DNA of 64,000 nt, taken from positions 1,713,901 to 1,777,900 of the forward strand of contig VZRR01012727.1 of NCBI GenBank assembly GCA_013398015.1, given 5' to 3'. The translations under genes and the position numbers were made by a program. The number at the start of each line of letters is the position of its first letter. Positions within the stretch are counted from its first letter, which is position 1. This stretch comes from Oreocharis arfaki. Lineage: Eukaryota; Chordata; Aves; Passeriformes; Paramythiidae. Positions 20,521-32,560 of this stretch are shown piece by piece. A model generated the notes under the pieces. The model worked only from the letters and a program-made list of their open reading frames with translations, was not told the DNA's origin and did no database searches.

Positions 20521-23500
20521 AGGAAAAACTGATTTAAGCTCGTCTTTCTAATTCTAACTTGCATCCACATGCTATGATCCTGGTAGTGAAAACATTTATG
20601 CTTGTCTTTAACTTCCTTATCCTGTGTGATACCACTGACATGTATTTAAATGGGATTATTTGCAGTACTGGACTTAACTGGAGGTATGAAATCAAGAGTT
20701 TAGGGTATAATTTATACCAACTCTACTTCCTTCTTAATGATTTAGAAGATTTTTAGGCATGTTAGTAGAATACCACTGAAATATTCCTACAGCTTCTGAA
20801 TTTTGCCTTGTTTTTTGTCAATTGCTTACATCGGTTTAGGAATTAGCATTAGAAGGAATGGAAGCAGTTGGATTAGTGGTCAAGAATACAAATGGTCAAA
20901 GGATAAAACTGTAATTTGAATGTTTTGCAAATATGTCACTGCCATATATGAAATGTATTCTGCACATATGTTATTAGTTTCCTCACTGGCATGGAATGAA
21001 AAGGCCTACTTTTGGTATTTCAGGTTACAACAGATGTTATTTCTTCTGTGCTTCCAAATTATGATACTTAATATCAGCACAACTTTAAAGTAGCTATATG
21101 AGAGGCAGAGATAGCAATAAAGCATGCTCAGATTTCGGGGTATACTGCCAGTGGATAAATACAAAGCACCAGGGTTTTCGGTTTGTGTTTGAACCATGAA
21201 GAGGACAAGCAAGAACCAGCTTTTAGAAAGCTGTAGAAAAAAAAAAGCTGTTTTGAACTCAAGCAATATTTCTAGGCGCTTTTTGATCCTGATTTCCTCG
21301 CTCACAGGTGAAAGTGGTTTCTTGCTCCTTCCCTTTAGGTAAAAAGATTCAGGCAACCCAAAGCCTGAGGAGGAAAGGGAAGCAGAGTCCAACAATGCCT
21401 TCACAACCTTGCTAACTGTTTAAAATCCAGTTCCATCCCCTGCAAGCAGTCCCACATGGTCACCTCAGTAGGATAATAGTTTGCCCAGAGAATAAATCCC
21501 ATTGTGTGGTGACCATTAATTACTCTGGCTGCAGAGTGCAGTGTGAGCAGAGGTGGTGGTGGAACACAGGCTGGTCCCTGCATTGCTGCTCCCTGCTGCT
21601 GATGTGTCACAGCCCAGGCTGCCATCCCCTCCCTGGCTAACAGGGACTGTGTCCTAGGCTGAGGCTTCACCTGGTGTGCTAATGGTAGTCCTGTTCAGAG
21701 AAGTGTCTTTGCACATCCCCCAGAAAGCTCTTCTCCCTCCTGAGGAGCACTGTGTGGATAACTAACTGGTTACCAACGTCAGAAGGCAGAATACTGCTTT
21801 GGGTGTATGCAGTATCCTTCTGTGATGTTCTGCTTGCCCTGTGGTGTGTACAGATGGAATTCAGAATGTGTGGTTCGAGTCCTGTACAGACTTAAGTCTG
21901 TCCTGAATCTAAGGTGAACTTTGATCCCCTATTATTAAAGTTCAAAAAGGGGAATAGCAGTAGTAGGCTGAACAGGTAAATGTATCTGTGTGTTCTCCAG
22001 AGGGAAGTGCTATGTGCTGTATATTTAAATGCAAACAACGGCGTGTGATGGACTGCAAGGTTCATGGCTCAGCTCCTTAGAAGACCGTGTTGTCCAGCAT
22101 AAAAATCCTTCAGTGGTGAATGTCAGCTCACTGTGACCTTGCGCGTACCTGGGCCACTCCCGTCTTCAGCTAAGTTAGAAGTTATTACACTTTCAAGACG
22201 AGCAGACCTGTAGGCTGCAAGCTGCAGCCTCTGTGATCCTCATTCATGTACCCTGATTTTGCACTGCACATTGTTTGAAAGGGAAATAGGGTCATAGGTG
22301 AGAATTTGCCATTACACACATGGAGCACATGATCTGAATTAATCAATGTCATTTGTAGCTACCCTCCAGTTCAGCAACCTGTCAAAGGGAGTGCAGCAGG
22401 CATTAACCTGGTGTTTGTCTGCTGCCCTTAACAGCAAGGAGTGGTGGCTGGGGGATGTGGGCATTGCTGTGCTACTGCTGCAATACATTTATTATCATTA
22501 ATATAGTACTGCTAGTGAAAGTGAAATCCAGTGTACAGTAATGGGAAAAAGCAAGTCAATATTCCTTAAAAATGCTTAAAATGGTGACAAATGTAACACA
22601 CGCAAAAAAATTATTATTGCACTATAATATGTTTTGTTCCTTGTGAATTGATATTGCACTGTTGTTTTCTAAGGGCCTTGTTTACATGACCAGAATATGC
22701 ACCGTGTGGGCTTTGCAATAAATAAGGCTGGTAAGCTGGAACACAGGCATGACCTGTGCACTCTGTCTAATAGCATCTTCTTTGCTCAGAGATGTTCCCT
22801 CAGCCCTGAGTCATGAAACACCTTTTCTTATTTCACTTTTGTCTGTAATTGCACTATTTCAGTGAAGTTTTGCCCAAATTCACACTGGAATTGTGAACAG
22901 GATCAAAGTCTGTGGTGTAATTAAACCAATCCCGCTCACAAGAATTCAATCTCTTTTCTGAAAGCTACTTCTTATATATACAAAATGAGCTTGCTTGTAT
23001 GTGCTCACATCATCTGTTTCCCATTATCCATGCTTTGAGACCTATATATGAGGAAACATTAAGTAAAACATTTTTATTAGACACTTTTAAAGTACATAAG
23101 AAAATGGAGAAAGTACTGAGCGTGTAGGGCAGTAGGTTGAGCGAGCTTGCTGTACCCGAGGCAGCATTTGCACCCTACCTCAGATGGTGAGACAGTGGGG
23201 CTGTACAATTTCAGATTTTCCTAGCAATGACTGCAGCCAGCTCCATGGTAATAGGTTAAACTTGGACTTTGTAACCAAAGAAGACAGGTTCACTCTGGAG
23301 CCTGAACATTGCACAGTGTGACTGTCAGCTGTTCTCTCTGAAGGTCTGCTTTCTCTGCACGTCTTTCTGAAGACACTGTTGATCGCTGTATCTACAAAAC
23401 CACTCTGCAAATGTGGGCCAGTATTCTTGCAAAAGTGCTGCTTCATGGTTGGTATTAAAATAGTAGTGCTGGCATGGGATTGTGCTTGGATTGTTAGACT

Positions 23501-24907
23501 TATTTTCATCATAGTTCTACAATTCGGGCTTTTTGGATATAGCAAATCCTATTGTTGCTCACATTTCTATGCAATTGCTTGACAATGCTGGTGTTTGGAG
23601 CAACCATAAGGGCGTTTTGTGCTTCTTATGGGTGCTTCACAGTCCTATAAATATGGTTAGATGCAAATTTTTCTGTGCTCTATTAGGAGGAGTTCTCGTT
23701 TTTAATGCCAGTAGGATTTTTGGATGTAGCAAAAATACCGTAGCTTTCTGTGTACCCTGATTTTCAGAAATACCTGTCTTGTATTGCAATGTGAAAAATA
23801 AATCCAACTGGCCAAAATCTGACTGAATTGCAAGAGACCAGAGCATAAGAAACATCATAGTAGAGAATGCAGGCAATTAGAATGATGCACCATAATCATC
23901 CTTGTTAATTAAACAATCACAGCTACAGGTGACATTAGAAATTAACCTGATTATCAGCAACAACGTATTTACAATTAAGAATTATGCCTTTAAAAGCTTT
24001 CAAAAAATGGTAAAGTTGTTTGAACAAACGTGCTGGCGCACTGGCAGCTAAGCTACTGCTCCCTGTTGTTTTGTACTTTATACGTCCCCCTCTAAAATAT
24101 GGCCAAAGGCCTTTCCTTACAGCTGATTAGTATCTCCAGGGTTCTCCATTCACTCAGTGCCTACCTCTCAGGAAGTGCTGGCAATGCCTCATATTTTTTT
24201 CTCTATTCTGTTTCAGTCCAACTGTACAGACCAAATAGCAATAACAAAACTCAAATGATCCAGGTTTGAATTAATTCTGTTTCCAAGGGTCTAATCTTGT
24301 AAAGTAGTAGATAAATTTCTGCAGAAGCCAACATTACTCAATACTCTTTTTATCTCTTTTTATTTTTTGATTCTTTTTCCCAAGCACAGGATAGGAAATC
24401 TATTAATTTTTCGGCAATTATCTGGTCAGCATGTTATTTTTTAAAAGCTGTGCATTATGATTTTAAGTCTTTCTGGGGACAAAAATAATCTGGTGTCTGT
24501 CTTCTGCTTTTAAATGAAAATTTAACAGAGAATTTGAATTTAGAGAAAAACAGAGGTTCTATCTCTGTTAGTCTTCAGGCAGCAGCATTATACTGCTATT
24601 AATTGTGGTGGCACAGGGAGGCTTTAATAGCAGTAATTTCACATAACTGAAGGAGTACATCTGAGCATACAACTACCCTTCATTAGCACCTTTTTAATTA
24701 TTTCAGTGCCTGTAGGTCAACATATTTTGCATTGCTCCATTAGAAGTGACGGGCACACATTGCAGACAATGATCCGTGGCTTTATAAACAAATAAAACAA
24801 TTTCAGTTCTTTGTCAGCCTGCTGTAAACAGGCAACACAGCGCAGTTGACCAGACGAAAAAAACTCCTTCTCCCATTTCTTCATCCCTGAGAACTAAAGC
24901 CTCTCTG
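20521..24907. other. gene-free sequence
   Basis: No gene was recognised. A perfect 16-bp palindrome lies at 21886-21901. A stretch at about 21420-21670 is more GC-rich but has no recognisable coding frame. Confidence 0.65.
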
Positions 24908-24920
24908 CCACTAGAGGGTG
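24908..24920 (+). promoter_or_regulatory. CTCF-like motif, forward
   Basis: CCACTAGAGGGTG matches the core of the vertebrate CTCF motif (CCACYAGRKGGCR) except at one position near the end. Occupancy cannot be judged from sequence. Confidence 0.35.
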
Positions 24921-27900
24921 AGACAACTACAAACCAAACACTTAAGCCGTAGTTTCTCCTATAGAAGGTACAAATACAAGAAGTTAACATGCAGAAGGGA
25001 CCTCGGTTACTCATATTTAAGAGAGAAGGGAGCATACCACGGGCACAGCACACACTCATATACTTAAATCCAGAGCTGTGAAGAAATATGGGAAGAGTTT
25101 GTGATAATTAACAACAGTGGAACAAAACTCACTATCTAAACAATAGATTTTTGGGCTTTGGGGGGGGCATAGTTATAAAACTGAGCTCTGATCTTCGTAC
25201 AAGTAACAAATCAAGCTGTTCTGCTTCAACAAATAACTATTTTTGGATTAAAATTACTTCATTTTAGTAAAAAAACTGAAAAAATCCCCTCCCTGCCTGC
25301 TTTTGATCTGTACTATCTATTCTGAAGATTTTATTTGCTTTCTTGTAGTTTTTTGGCTTTTCTAGTACTTCTAGAAAGTACTTTTTTTTTCTACAAGACT
25401 GGGGGATGCAGTTGCCCTGGTGTACCTTACAGAAATGCAGATTAATTGTTTTGTGTAGTTTAATATGGCTCTGCACCTACTCTTGGCAAAAAGCACTAAT
25501 TCCTGCGAACATGTCCAATGTTTCTTGACTAAATGTTTTACAAATAAGTCATGTTTTGATGCTTGCAGAGTCTCTTAGAAGATCATTTTCTCTGAAGACT
25601 TCTTTAACTCACAAAGAAAAGATGCCATTTACATTTAAATTCTAAAAAGCTACTCTTAAATCAGGGATTTAACAAATCAATACACTGTTTCTTCAGGAAC
25701 AATATTTCCCAATTTAAAACAAAAATGAAGTCCCACAGGGAACTGTAACATCAAGTAATTTTTTTTCTTTTTTGATCTTGCAAAGCTCTCTGAAGAATTC
25801 TGTCATTAAATATGTTTTGACAATGCCTGCTGCCTTGTTACTGTTGTTGCTTCAGCAATCTGAAGGTCCAAATTCATCTTTCCTTTTTTCCTGAAGAATG
25901 ACTTTGATATTGAGTTTGTAAAAATACTAAAGGGCATGTATAGGGTCAGAAGAAACAAAACTATGTGTCACTAAGTGGTAGTAGAAGAAGAGGAAAAAGA
26001 GAAGAAAACATTAGGTATCATAAACAGTTCTAAACTATTTCCTGAGAGACTTTAGTAACTTGTTCAACTTCTGTGAAAGACAATTGTGGCGAGAATTAGA
26101 GTGAAATTTTGAGATTCTGCTCTAGTTAGGAAAGGGCAGCATTGATCTTTGTTTAGGGAATTAAAGTTTTCTGCTATAGAGTGATCAGAAGTTTGTTGAA
26201 AGCTTCTTGTGTTAGCAAAAGCATTTTAATTTTAGGGAAATTAACATTTGAGTTTCAATTTACATGCAGGATTTTACATTTTCTGGCCCAAAAACTCTTC
26301 ATGCCCAGATTTTGCTCTCTGAGTACTTCAAGCATAGAACCAGTCCTTACTGAACCTTGTTGAAATAAACAGGGTTTAGGAACACATTATTTTCTCTTTA
26401 ACATTACCTTAATTCTGCTGTTTCTGTTGGTTCTTGTATAATATTTGTGTAACTTCAAAGAAGCTGTGAATGATTTTCCCTTTTTCTTTTTTTAAAATAA
26501 GGTGTTATTAGAGCAATGAATGCTTGCTGGTCTTCGTGTTTTATGGTTGTTGTTGTCGGGTTTTTTGGTTTTTGGTGTTTTGGTTTTTTGGGGTTTTTTT
26601 GTTTGGTTGGTTGGTTGGTTGTTTTTTTTTTTTTTTAGGATTTTAACTGAAAGGAAACAAATGATGACATTCCCTTGTGCTGACATTAAAAATCCCTGGC
26701 CCGTTTCTATGGGCTCTTTTCTTTTAGTGTCCTAAATACCATAGAAGTAATAGAGCGTTTCCAGTTGGAGGCAATGGTTGCTTTCTTCATTTCAGAAGAA
26801 GGTATTTTGAACTCTATCAAACAATTTTAACCCTCAAGCCTATCCAAAAGCTTTCCTGGCAGTGAAAATGCACAGAACAATCAGTTAGAATATTGCTTTA
26901 TATACTGAATGGAAAGTGCTGAAAGCACAATAATTTTTTTTATTATACCACTAACATATTTAGAACAGTTCCTTATTCTACATCATCTTCAGCATCTTTC
27001 TGCTTGATGACTTCTATAGGATTTGCAGCTATTCAAGCAGTTTTCAAGAATTCTACATAAACCATCTTTTTCTGGACAACAGAAAATAGTTTTTATGGTA
27101 GAGAAAACCGGAGATCTGTCCAGCTTTTATCTCCCTCCATTACAGAAATGCCACTAGATCTTAGCTATTTACTAGTTTCTAAGGCTTAGAGCTAGACCCA
27201 ATGCCAAATTAAATTAATAAACTTATTAAATTCAACCAGTCTCAGATATAAAATCTGAGCAAAAGATAAATCTCAGTCTCAAAATATAGTTAGCAGAAAG
27301 TCTCTTTCAGCTGAGCCATGATTTGATTTTAAGAAAAAAACTTGAGAAAAAACCTGGTCTCTGTCTCAGTTTCTAAGGCATTGCTGCAATCTTTCCCTCC
27401 AATCAAAATGCCAGAGGCTGGAAAAAATACATCTGTATGACACCTGAAAAGGTTTTTAGGGTGGAGTTGGTACTGTTTAACTTGATTAACAGATGAACAA
27501 TAATAAAACTACTAGAAAGTACTAGAAACACCCCGGGCAGGCCATGGAGGGGCTGTCAGGCTATGGCAGAAGGTATGAGCTCCCCAGGCCCAGGCCTGAC
27601 TCTGAAAACTCACCTTTTCATCGTGGGGTGGTTGGAGGAACCATGAGCTTCTGCATTTCTTGCAGCTTCCTTCAGACTAGCAGCTCAATTAAAGCTGGGT
27701 TTATGTTTTCTTGTAGCACATTTGCTGGCTAGCTAAGACACAAAACAACCACTTAAGCACCATTTTTTCTTTCATTCCATGTCCTCTGCTGTGCAGAGCA
27801 GTTCCTCAGGCTCTCTTGCAACAGCAGTGCTTGTTGCTTTGGTGCCGCTTCGGTACTCTGGGGTTCGGGGAACTTTGCCTACCCTGTCTAAGCTCCTTCT

Positions 27901-30900
27901 CTGTGTATGGCTTGGCCTACAGCTTTAGCTGAAGTGACGTTCCTTCCCACAGAAACATGAGTGGGAATGGCAGGGAGCAGCACAGTGCTTATCTGCTGCT
28001 AATTCCTACTGTGGATGTCAGATAAAAGCTGAAAATGCTGTTTTGCAAAACAGCACCTCCAGACAGGCTACACAGTACTAAGCAAAGAGCCAGAAAAAGC
28101 CCTGCCCTCCACCTTCTGAGACCTTAAAAAGAAGGGTAATTTCATTATTCTTGTTTGTTTTAGAGTTTGACAGTGTTTTTAGGCCTGAAGAACTCGGTGA
28201 TAAACATTCAAATTCATCATTCTAACAGTTTTCAACTTTCACAGTAAATTATTTGTTTTAAAGGTTGAACATGTCACACGGTAATAGCATCTAACCAGCA
28301 GCTATGAAATGTCTAAGGAATCAGAGGAGATAGAGAAATCTCAGTAAGCAAAAGATAATGACTGGGACAGCAGAACACAAACAGTCCAAACAGACAAGTT
28401 GGGGGGGAACTCCAAAACCTTAGCTTTTAATTTATATTTTTGGATCATGCTGTAACATCACAAAGATCATGCCTGTTATATAAACTTGATCGGAAACTTT
28501 TAGTCAGGTTTTGGCTTATGGAAGTGCCAGAAGCAAGCAGATGGTAAGACAATGGATCAAATTCTGAACATGTTTGTATATGATGAACTGGAAGTTTAAA
28601 ATATATTTTTACTTGTTTGTTTTTTTGTGGTACAACACTGAAGACCAACAAACAATTTTTTTTTTTGTTCTTGTTCTTTTTTCTTTTCCCAGCCACATCC
28701 AGCTCCAGGCAGAAGAAAGGCTTAAAAAAGATAGCTTAGTAGAAGGAAAACTTCTAGGAGGAAAACCCTCCTACTATGAATCTGACACATTTATCTGCTT
28801 TTGTGGACAAGATGTTATTTTAAATTTAAAAAAAAAAAAATCATCAGACTATTGACTGAAATTTTTAGAAAAAATACACTTAATGCTCAAAATGCACCTA
28901 GTTTATATTGTACACTAAGACGCAATGTTTTAGTAAAGTGTTTTCAAACATGCAGGTACATGTAAGGAGCTGGTTTTATACTGCACAGCACCTCAGAGAA
29001 CCATCTCTTGTGCAAGACAAACTTGAAAATACAACCATTGCAGACTGTCAAGTTTTATTTCTGTATTTTTGCTCACTTTGGGTGGGGGGGAAAACCCTAA
29101 AATTCTTCATTATGTTGTAAGAGATTGTAATATAAGTAGGAGGAGTATTTCTACGATACAGACCAACAGAATAAGTCATACAAGCTTTGGCACATGATGT
29201 ACATTAGTGTATGAGGCCCGTTGTTACAGGATATATGAAATTTTAAGGCATCTGCACCAAAGTTACTGACGTTCATAATTGCATGCAGCACGACGATTCT
29301 AATATAATTAATTGAAATGAAATATTAGATATTTTATACCCTATTATTTGGAACTGAAAGGGTTTTATAAGGTATAACCACGTTATCTGAGTGGTTTTGA
29401 GTTGCTGTAGTAAACAGATTATACCTTGCTAGGGCGCTGTGGCTGAAATGTTGCTGTTCACTAATGCTGTTTGTCGTGCCACAGACAGCAGCGTTCTGCC
29501 ACCCTTCATTCCTTTTCCACTCGAGCTTCTTGAGAGATGATCTCTGCACATGCACTGACCCAGCTTACAGAACCACTAATGTTCAGATGAGCTACAACAT
29601 GTGTTCTCTCTTCATGCTGCAGAGAGCTTGAGGATTACAAATAAAAATTCACGGCAGCTCATGAGGTCTGGGATCAGTATATTCTTCTCCATAACTACTA
29701 ACAACTGGGAAAGCCTAAACATAATAAGGATAAAATAATAACTCCATTTTCATCTCTGATTCATTCAATTTGGTAACACTATTCTACCAAATACAGGCAT
29801 ATCTGAGTTCTGTGTTCTGCGGAAAATGTGAACTGAGACAAATTTGTCATTAAAGTAACACTGAAAGTTTTGAAGCAGGCAACATCTGGCAAATAAAGGT
29901 GGAAAAATTATAAGTTTTTTTCAAAGCAGTTTCATGGAAATGAAGACAAGATTTCTGTTTTGGGGGGTGGGGGAAAAGGGACTTTCAGGCCTCTGGTTAG
30001 AGAAAGAAAAGTATCGTTAAGATGTTGGTAGACTCCCCTTGTAGCAAATCTTGCAAATTAATGAAGCCCAAAATATTTAATTTAAAATATAAGAAGTGAA
30101 ATACCTCAGAATTATAAGAGTACTGCTGGCAGCTTTCCACCATGGACACCGTGGATGTCGAAGTGAATGATTGCGGTATCATGCCAGATTTTAGAAGTGA
30201 ATGAAGCATGTAACAAGCAAGTGACAGATAGGAACGGTTAATTTACGAGAAAGAAGTAAGAAGGAGCAAACTGATACAGCATAAGAATGGATAAAAAACA
30301 AGAAAAGAAATTTTGAGGTAGTGTTAGTGCTTCTGCTATTGAATAACTGTATACAATGAATTTGGTTAGGACTGTTTTTCTGTGTTAGGTGTCCTGGAAT
30401 CCTTTTTTGGAAGGTGTAGACAGAGGTCATAGAAGTCATAGCTGAATAGAACTAAATGGGAAGGAATATTAGTAGAGCAATCACCACTTTTAACTGCTGC
30501 AAAGTGTGCCCTGAATCTGTCAGCAGGATTTCTGTTTTTGTTTTTCAGAAGAAAAAGTATAGCAAAACAGATCAAACCCAACATTTTTTGTCTGAGTCCC
30601 CATCACTCACTGGAGGAAATGACAAACTCATTTTATGTGATTTTTATGGCTATCCCTTCCCCCTTTCCCTCAATTCTGTTTTATTCATTAATTGCAATTC
30701 TCAGGTTTTGTTCCAAGCTTTTTAAACTGGATTATCACCTTTTCATTCTAATATTCTCTCCTAGTTGCCTGTAGTTATCACTACCTTTTTATAAGGGTTG
30801 ATTTCATAACCTTTTGATCTGCTGTAGTACTTAACTACCTGTACTTTATAACTCAATCATTTTTCCTTATGAATAAACTGAGTTTTGTTTTCAAGCTTCT

Positions 30901-31017
30901 GAAAATTTTTTAATTAAATGGCATAAACATTAATTAAGCCTTATTTATGGCCCAACTCACAAATACTCAGTTAACTGTAATAACACTAGGTATGTTCAAG
31001 TTTAAAAATTAGATTTA
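24921..31017. other. gene-free sequence
   Basis: AT-rich DNA with no recognised gene. A T/G low-complexity tract lies at 26545-26637. Open frames here are short and do not resemble known proteins. Confidence 0.65.
26545..26637. repeat. T/G-rich low-complexity tract
   Basis: The tract has GGTTTTTT, GGTTTTTGG and four GGTT units, followed by a T-run. This creates spurious Trp/Phe/Gly-rich open frames. Confidence 0.85.
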
Positions 31018-31095
31018 TAAATAAGTTTCTATGGGGGGAAGTGACTTGTACAAGGTTGCAGATAGAAATTTCAAAGACAGGGAACATTTAAATGA
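31018..31095 (+). mobile_element. ancient L3/MIR-type repeat remnant
   Basis: The phrase GGGGAAGTGACTTGTACAAG followed by GTTGCAGATAG resembles the conserved motif (aagtgacttgcccaaggtcacacag) shared by old amniote MIR, L2 and L3-type elements. The match is short and diverged, so the family is not certain. Confidence 0.45.
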
Positions 31096-31107
31096 AGAAT
31101 CCCTGTT

Positions 31108-31134
31108 AAAAAACAAACAAACAAACAAACAAAC
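31108..31134. repeat. (AAAC)n microsatellite
   Basis: About six AAAC units follow an A-run. Confidence 0.9.
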
Positions 31135-31963
31135 TAAGACTCAATGGGTTACATTAAAGATGCTATTTCTCAGCAACCACAGTAGATATTTACGCTATTT
31201 GTTAACGTAAATATTCATTTTAACTTAAATGATCCAAGCATATAGTTGTTCAGCTTTCACTTTTCTGTTGTGTTTTAGGTCTTAATAACATTTTAGGTTA
31301 AATGCTCCCAACATTTGGCAGTAAGCCTTCTCCTTGGCCTTTCCCTTTATTTTCACCATGTTGCAGATGACTGTATTCTGATTTGGCTATTTTTTTTTTT
31401 TTAAGACTGAAAAAAACCCCGGTTTACAGGTGGTACTGAATAGATTTAAGATCTTCAATAAATCTCATGGATGTGATTGCTATACCACCATTGTTCCTAC
31501 CATATTAGCATGGGTTTAACCGTGAACTCCCAGGAGAAGAATTAGTGATCAGAAACGTCTGTATTTCTAAGTTTTTACTGTTTAGAATGAATGATGCTTA
31601 GTCTTTGGACTAAAATGTGGTTTAGAAGGTTGGTGTTCATGTTTCAACATAATGCTCTCATGGTTAAGCCATATCAAGTTGAGCACTAAACTTTGAACCT
31701 GACATAGCACAAGTAAATCCTCGTGTCAGCACTTGCCACTCACAGTATACAGCTCAAGAAAAATATGAGCGCAATCCGTGGAAGATAGAGAAACTTTTAA
31801 CCAAAGAGAAGCTGTACCAGCAACTCCAGGAAATGGCTTTTGAAATATAATTGCACCCAAAGGGAAAGGACACATTCATTGGTACCTTATGCTGTACAAA
31901 GCCGTGGGAGTTAACTCTCAAGTAACAGGTGCATTACCTGCCATGGCTTATTGTTAATTTCTT
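31135..31963. other. gene-free sequence
   Basis: AT-rich DNA between two repeats, with nothing recognised. Confidence 0.6.
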
Positions 31964-32560
31964 GTCATAGAATTGTAGGAGACACAGCAGGAAGGGACCT
32001 GAAGGGTTGTCTGGCCCAGACTTTTTTTGCAAAAGCCAAGACAAGATGACCCAGCCAAAAATCTTTGTTGGGGATTCCACCACTTCCCTGTAGAGATTAT
32101 GCCAATGGCTGATTGCTCTCATTGTGAAAAATTTTCTTCTTGAGGCCAGTTGGAATTGACCCAGGAGTAACTTGTACCTACTACCCCTTCTCTTTTCCAT
32201 GTGACTCCCTGTAAAATGAGAGTCTCCAACTTCTTGTAGCCACCCTTTAAATACTGGAACATGGTGACAAGGTCTCTCCTAAACCTTCTTTCCTGAATAA
32301 ACACAGGCATCTCAGCCTTTCCTTACGGCAGGCTTCCTAGTCCCTGGATCATCTTTGTGGCCCTTCTCAGGACCCTGCCCAGTCTATCCCCTTCTTTTTT
32401 TATAGTGGGGACCGAAACGGAACACAGCATCCCAGCTGTGGCCTGGCAAGCACAGAGTAGAGTGGGGTAATGCCTTCCTTATCTCTGCTGGTGATGCCCT
32501 TGTTGATGCAGCCCAGCATCCTGCTGCCTTTCTTGCTGCAGCAAGGTGGGTTGTCATTCA
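31964..32560 (-). mobile_element. CR1 LINE 3' end, about 600 bp
   Basis: The segment begins TCATAGAATTGTAGGAG, the reverse complement of the CR1 3' terminus. It continues through typical CR1 tracts: GGAAGGGACCTGAAGG, a block with GAGAGTCTCCAACTTCTTGTAG, GGTGACAAGGTCTCTCCT, CCCTTCTCAGGACCCTGCCC and CCCAGCATCCTGCTGCCTTT. It is therefore a 5'-truncated CR1 on the minus strand holding the end of the reverse-transcriptase reading frame and the 3' UTR. Frames are broken, so no intact protein is encoded. It is a marker of avian or reptilian DNA. Confidence 0.95.

Noticed and set aside
21872..21882. GGTTCGAGTCC, resembling a tRNA B box
   Set aside because: The flanks do not form a T-arm stem and no A box or cloverleaf was found upstream, so there is no tRNA or tRNA-derived SINE.
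26520..26735. Trp/Phe/Gly-rich 71-codon frame resembling a membrane protein
   Set aside because: It is produced by the T/G low-complexity tract, with an equivalent Asn/Lys/Thr-rich frame on the other strand.
31108..31134. Regular AAAC repeats as a possible CRISPR-like array
   Set aside because: This is a simple four-base microsatellite without spacers, in vertebrate DNA.
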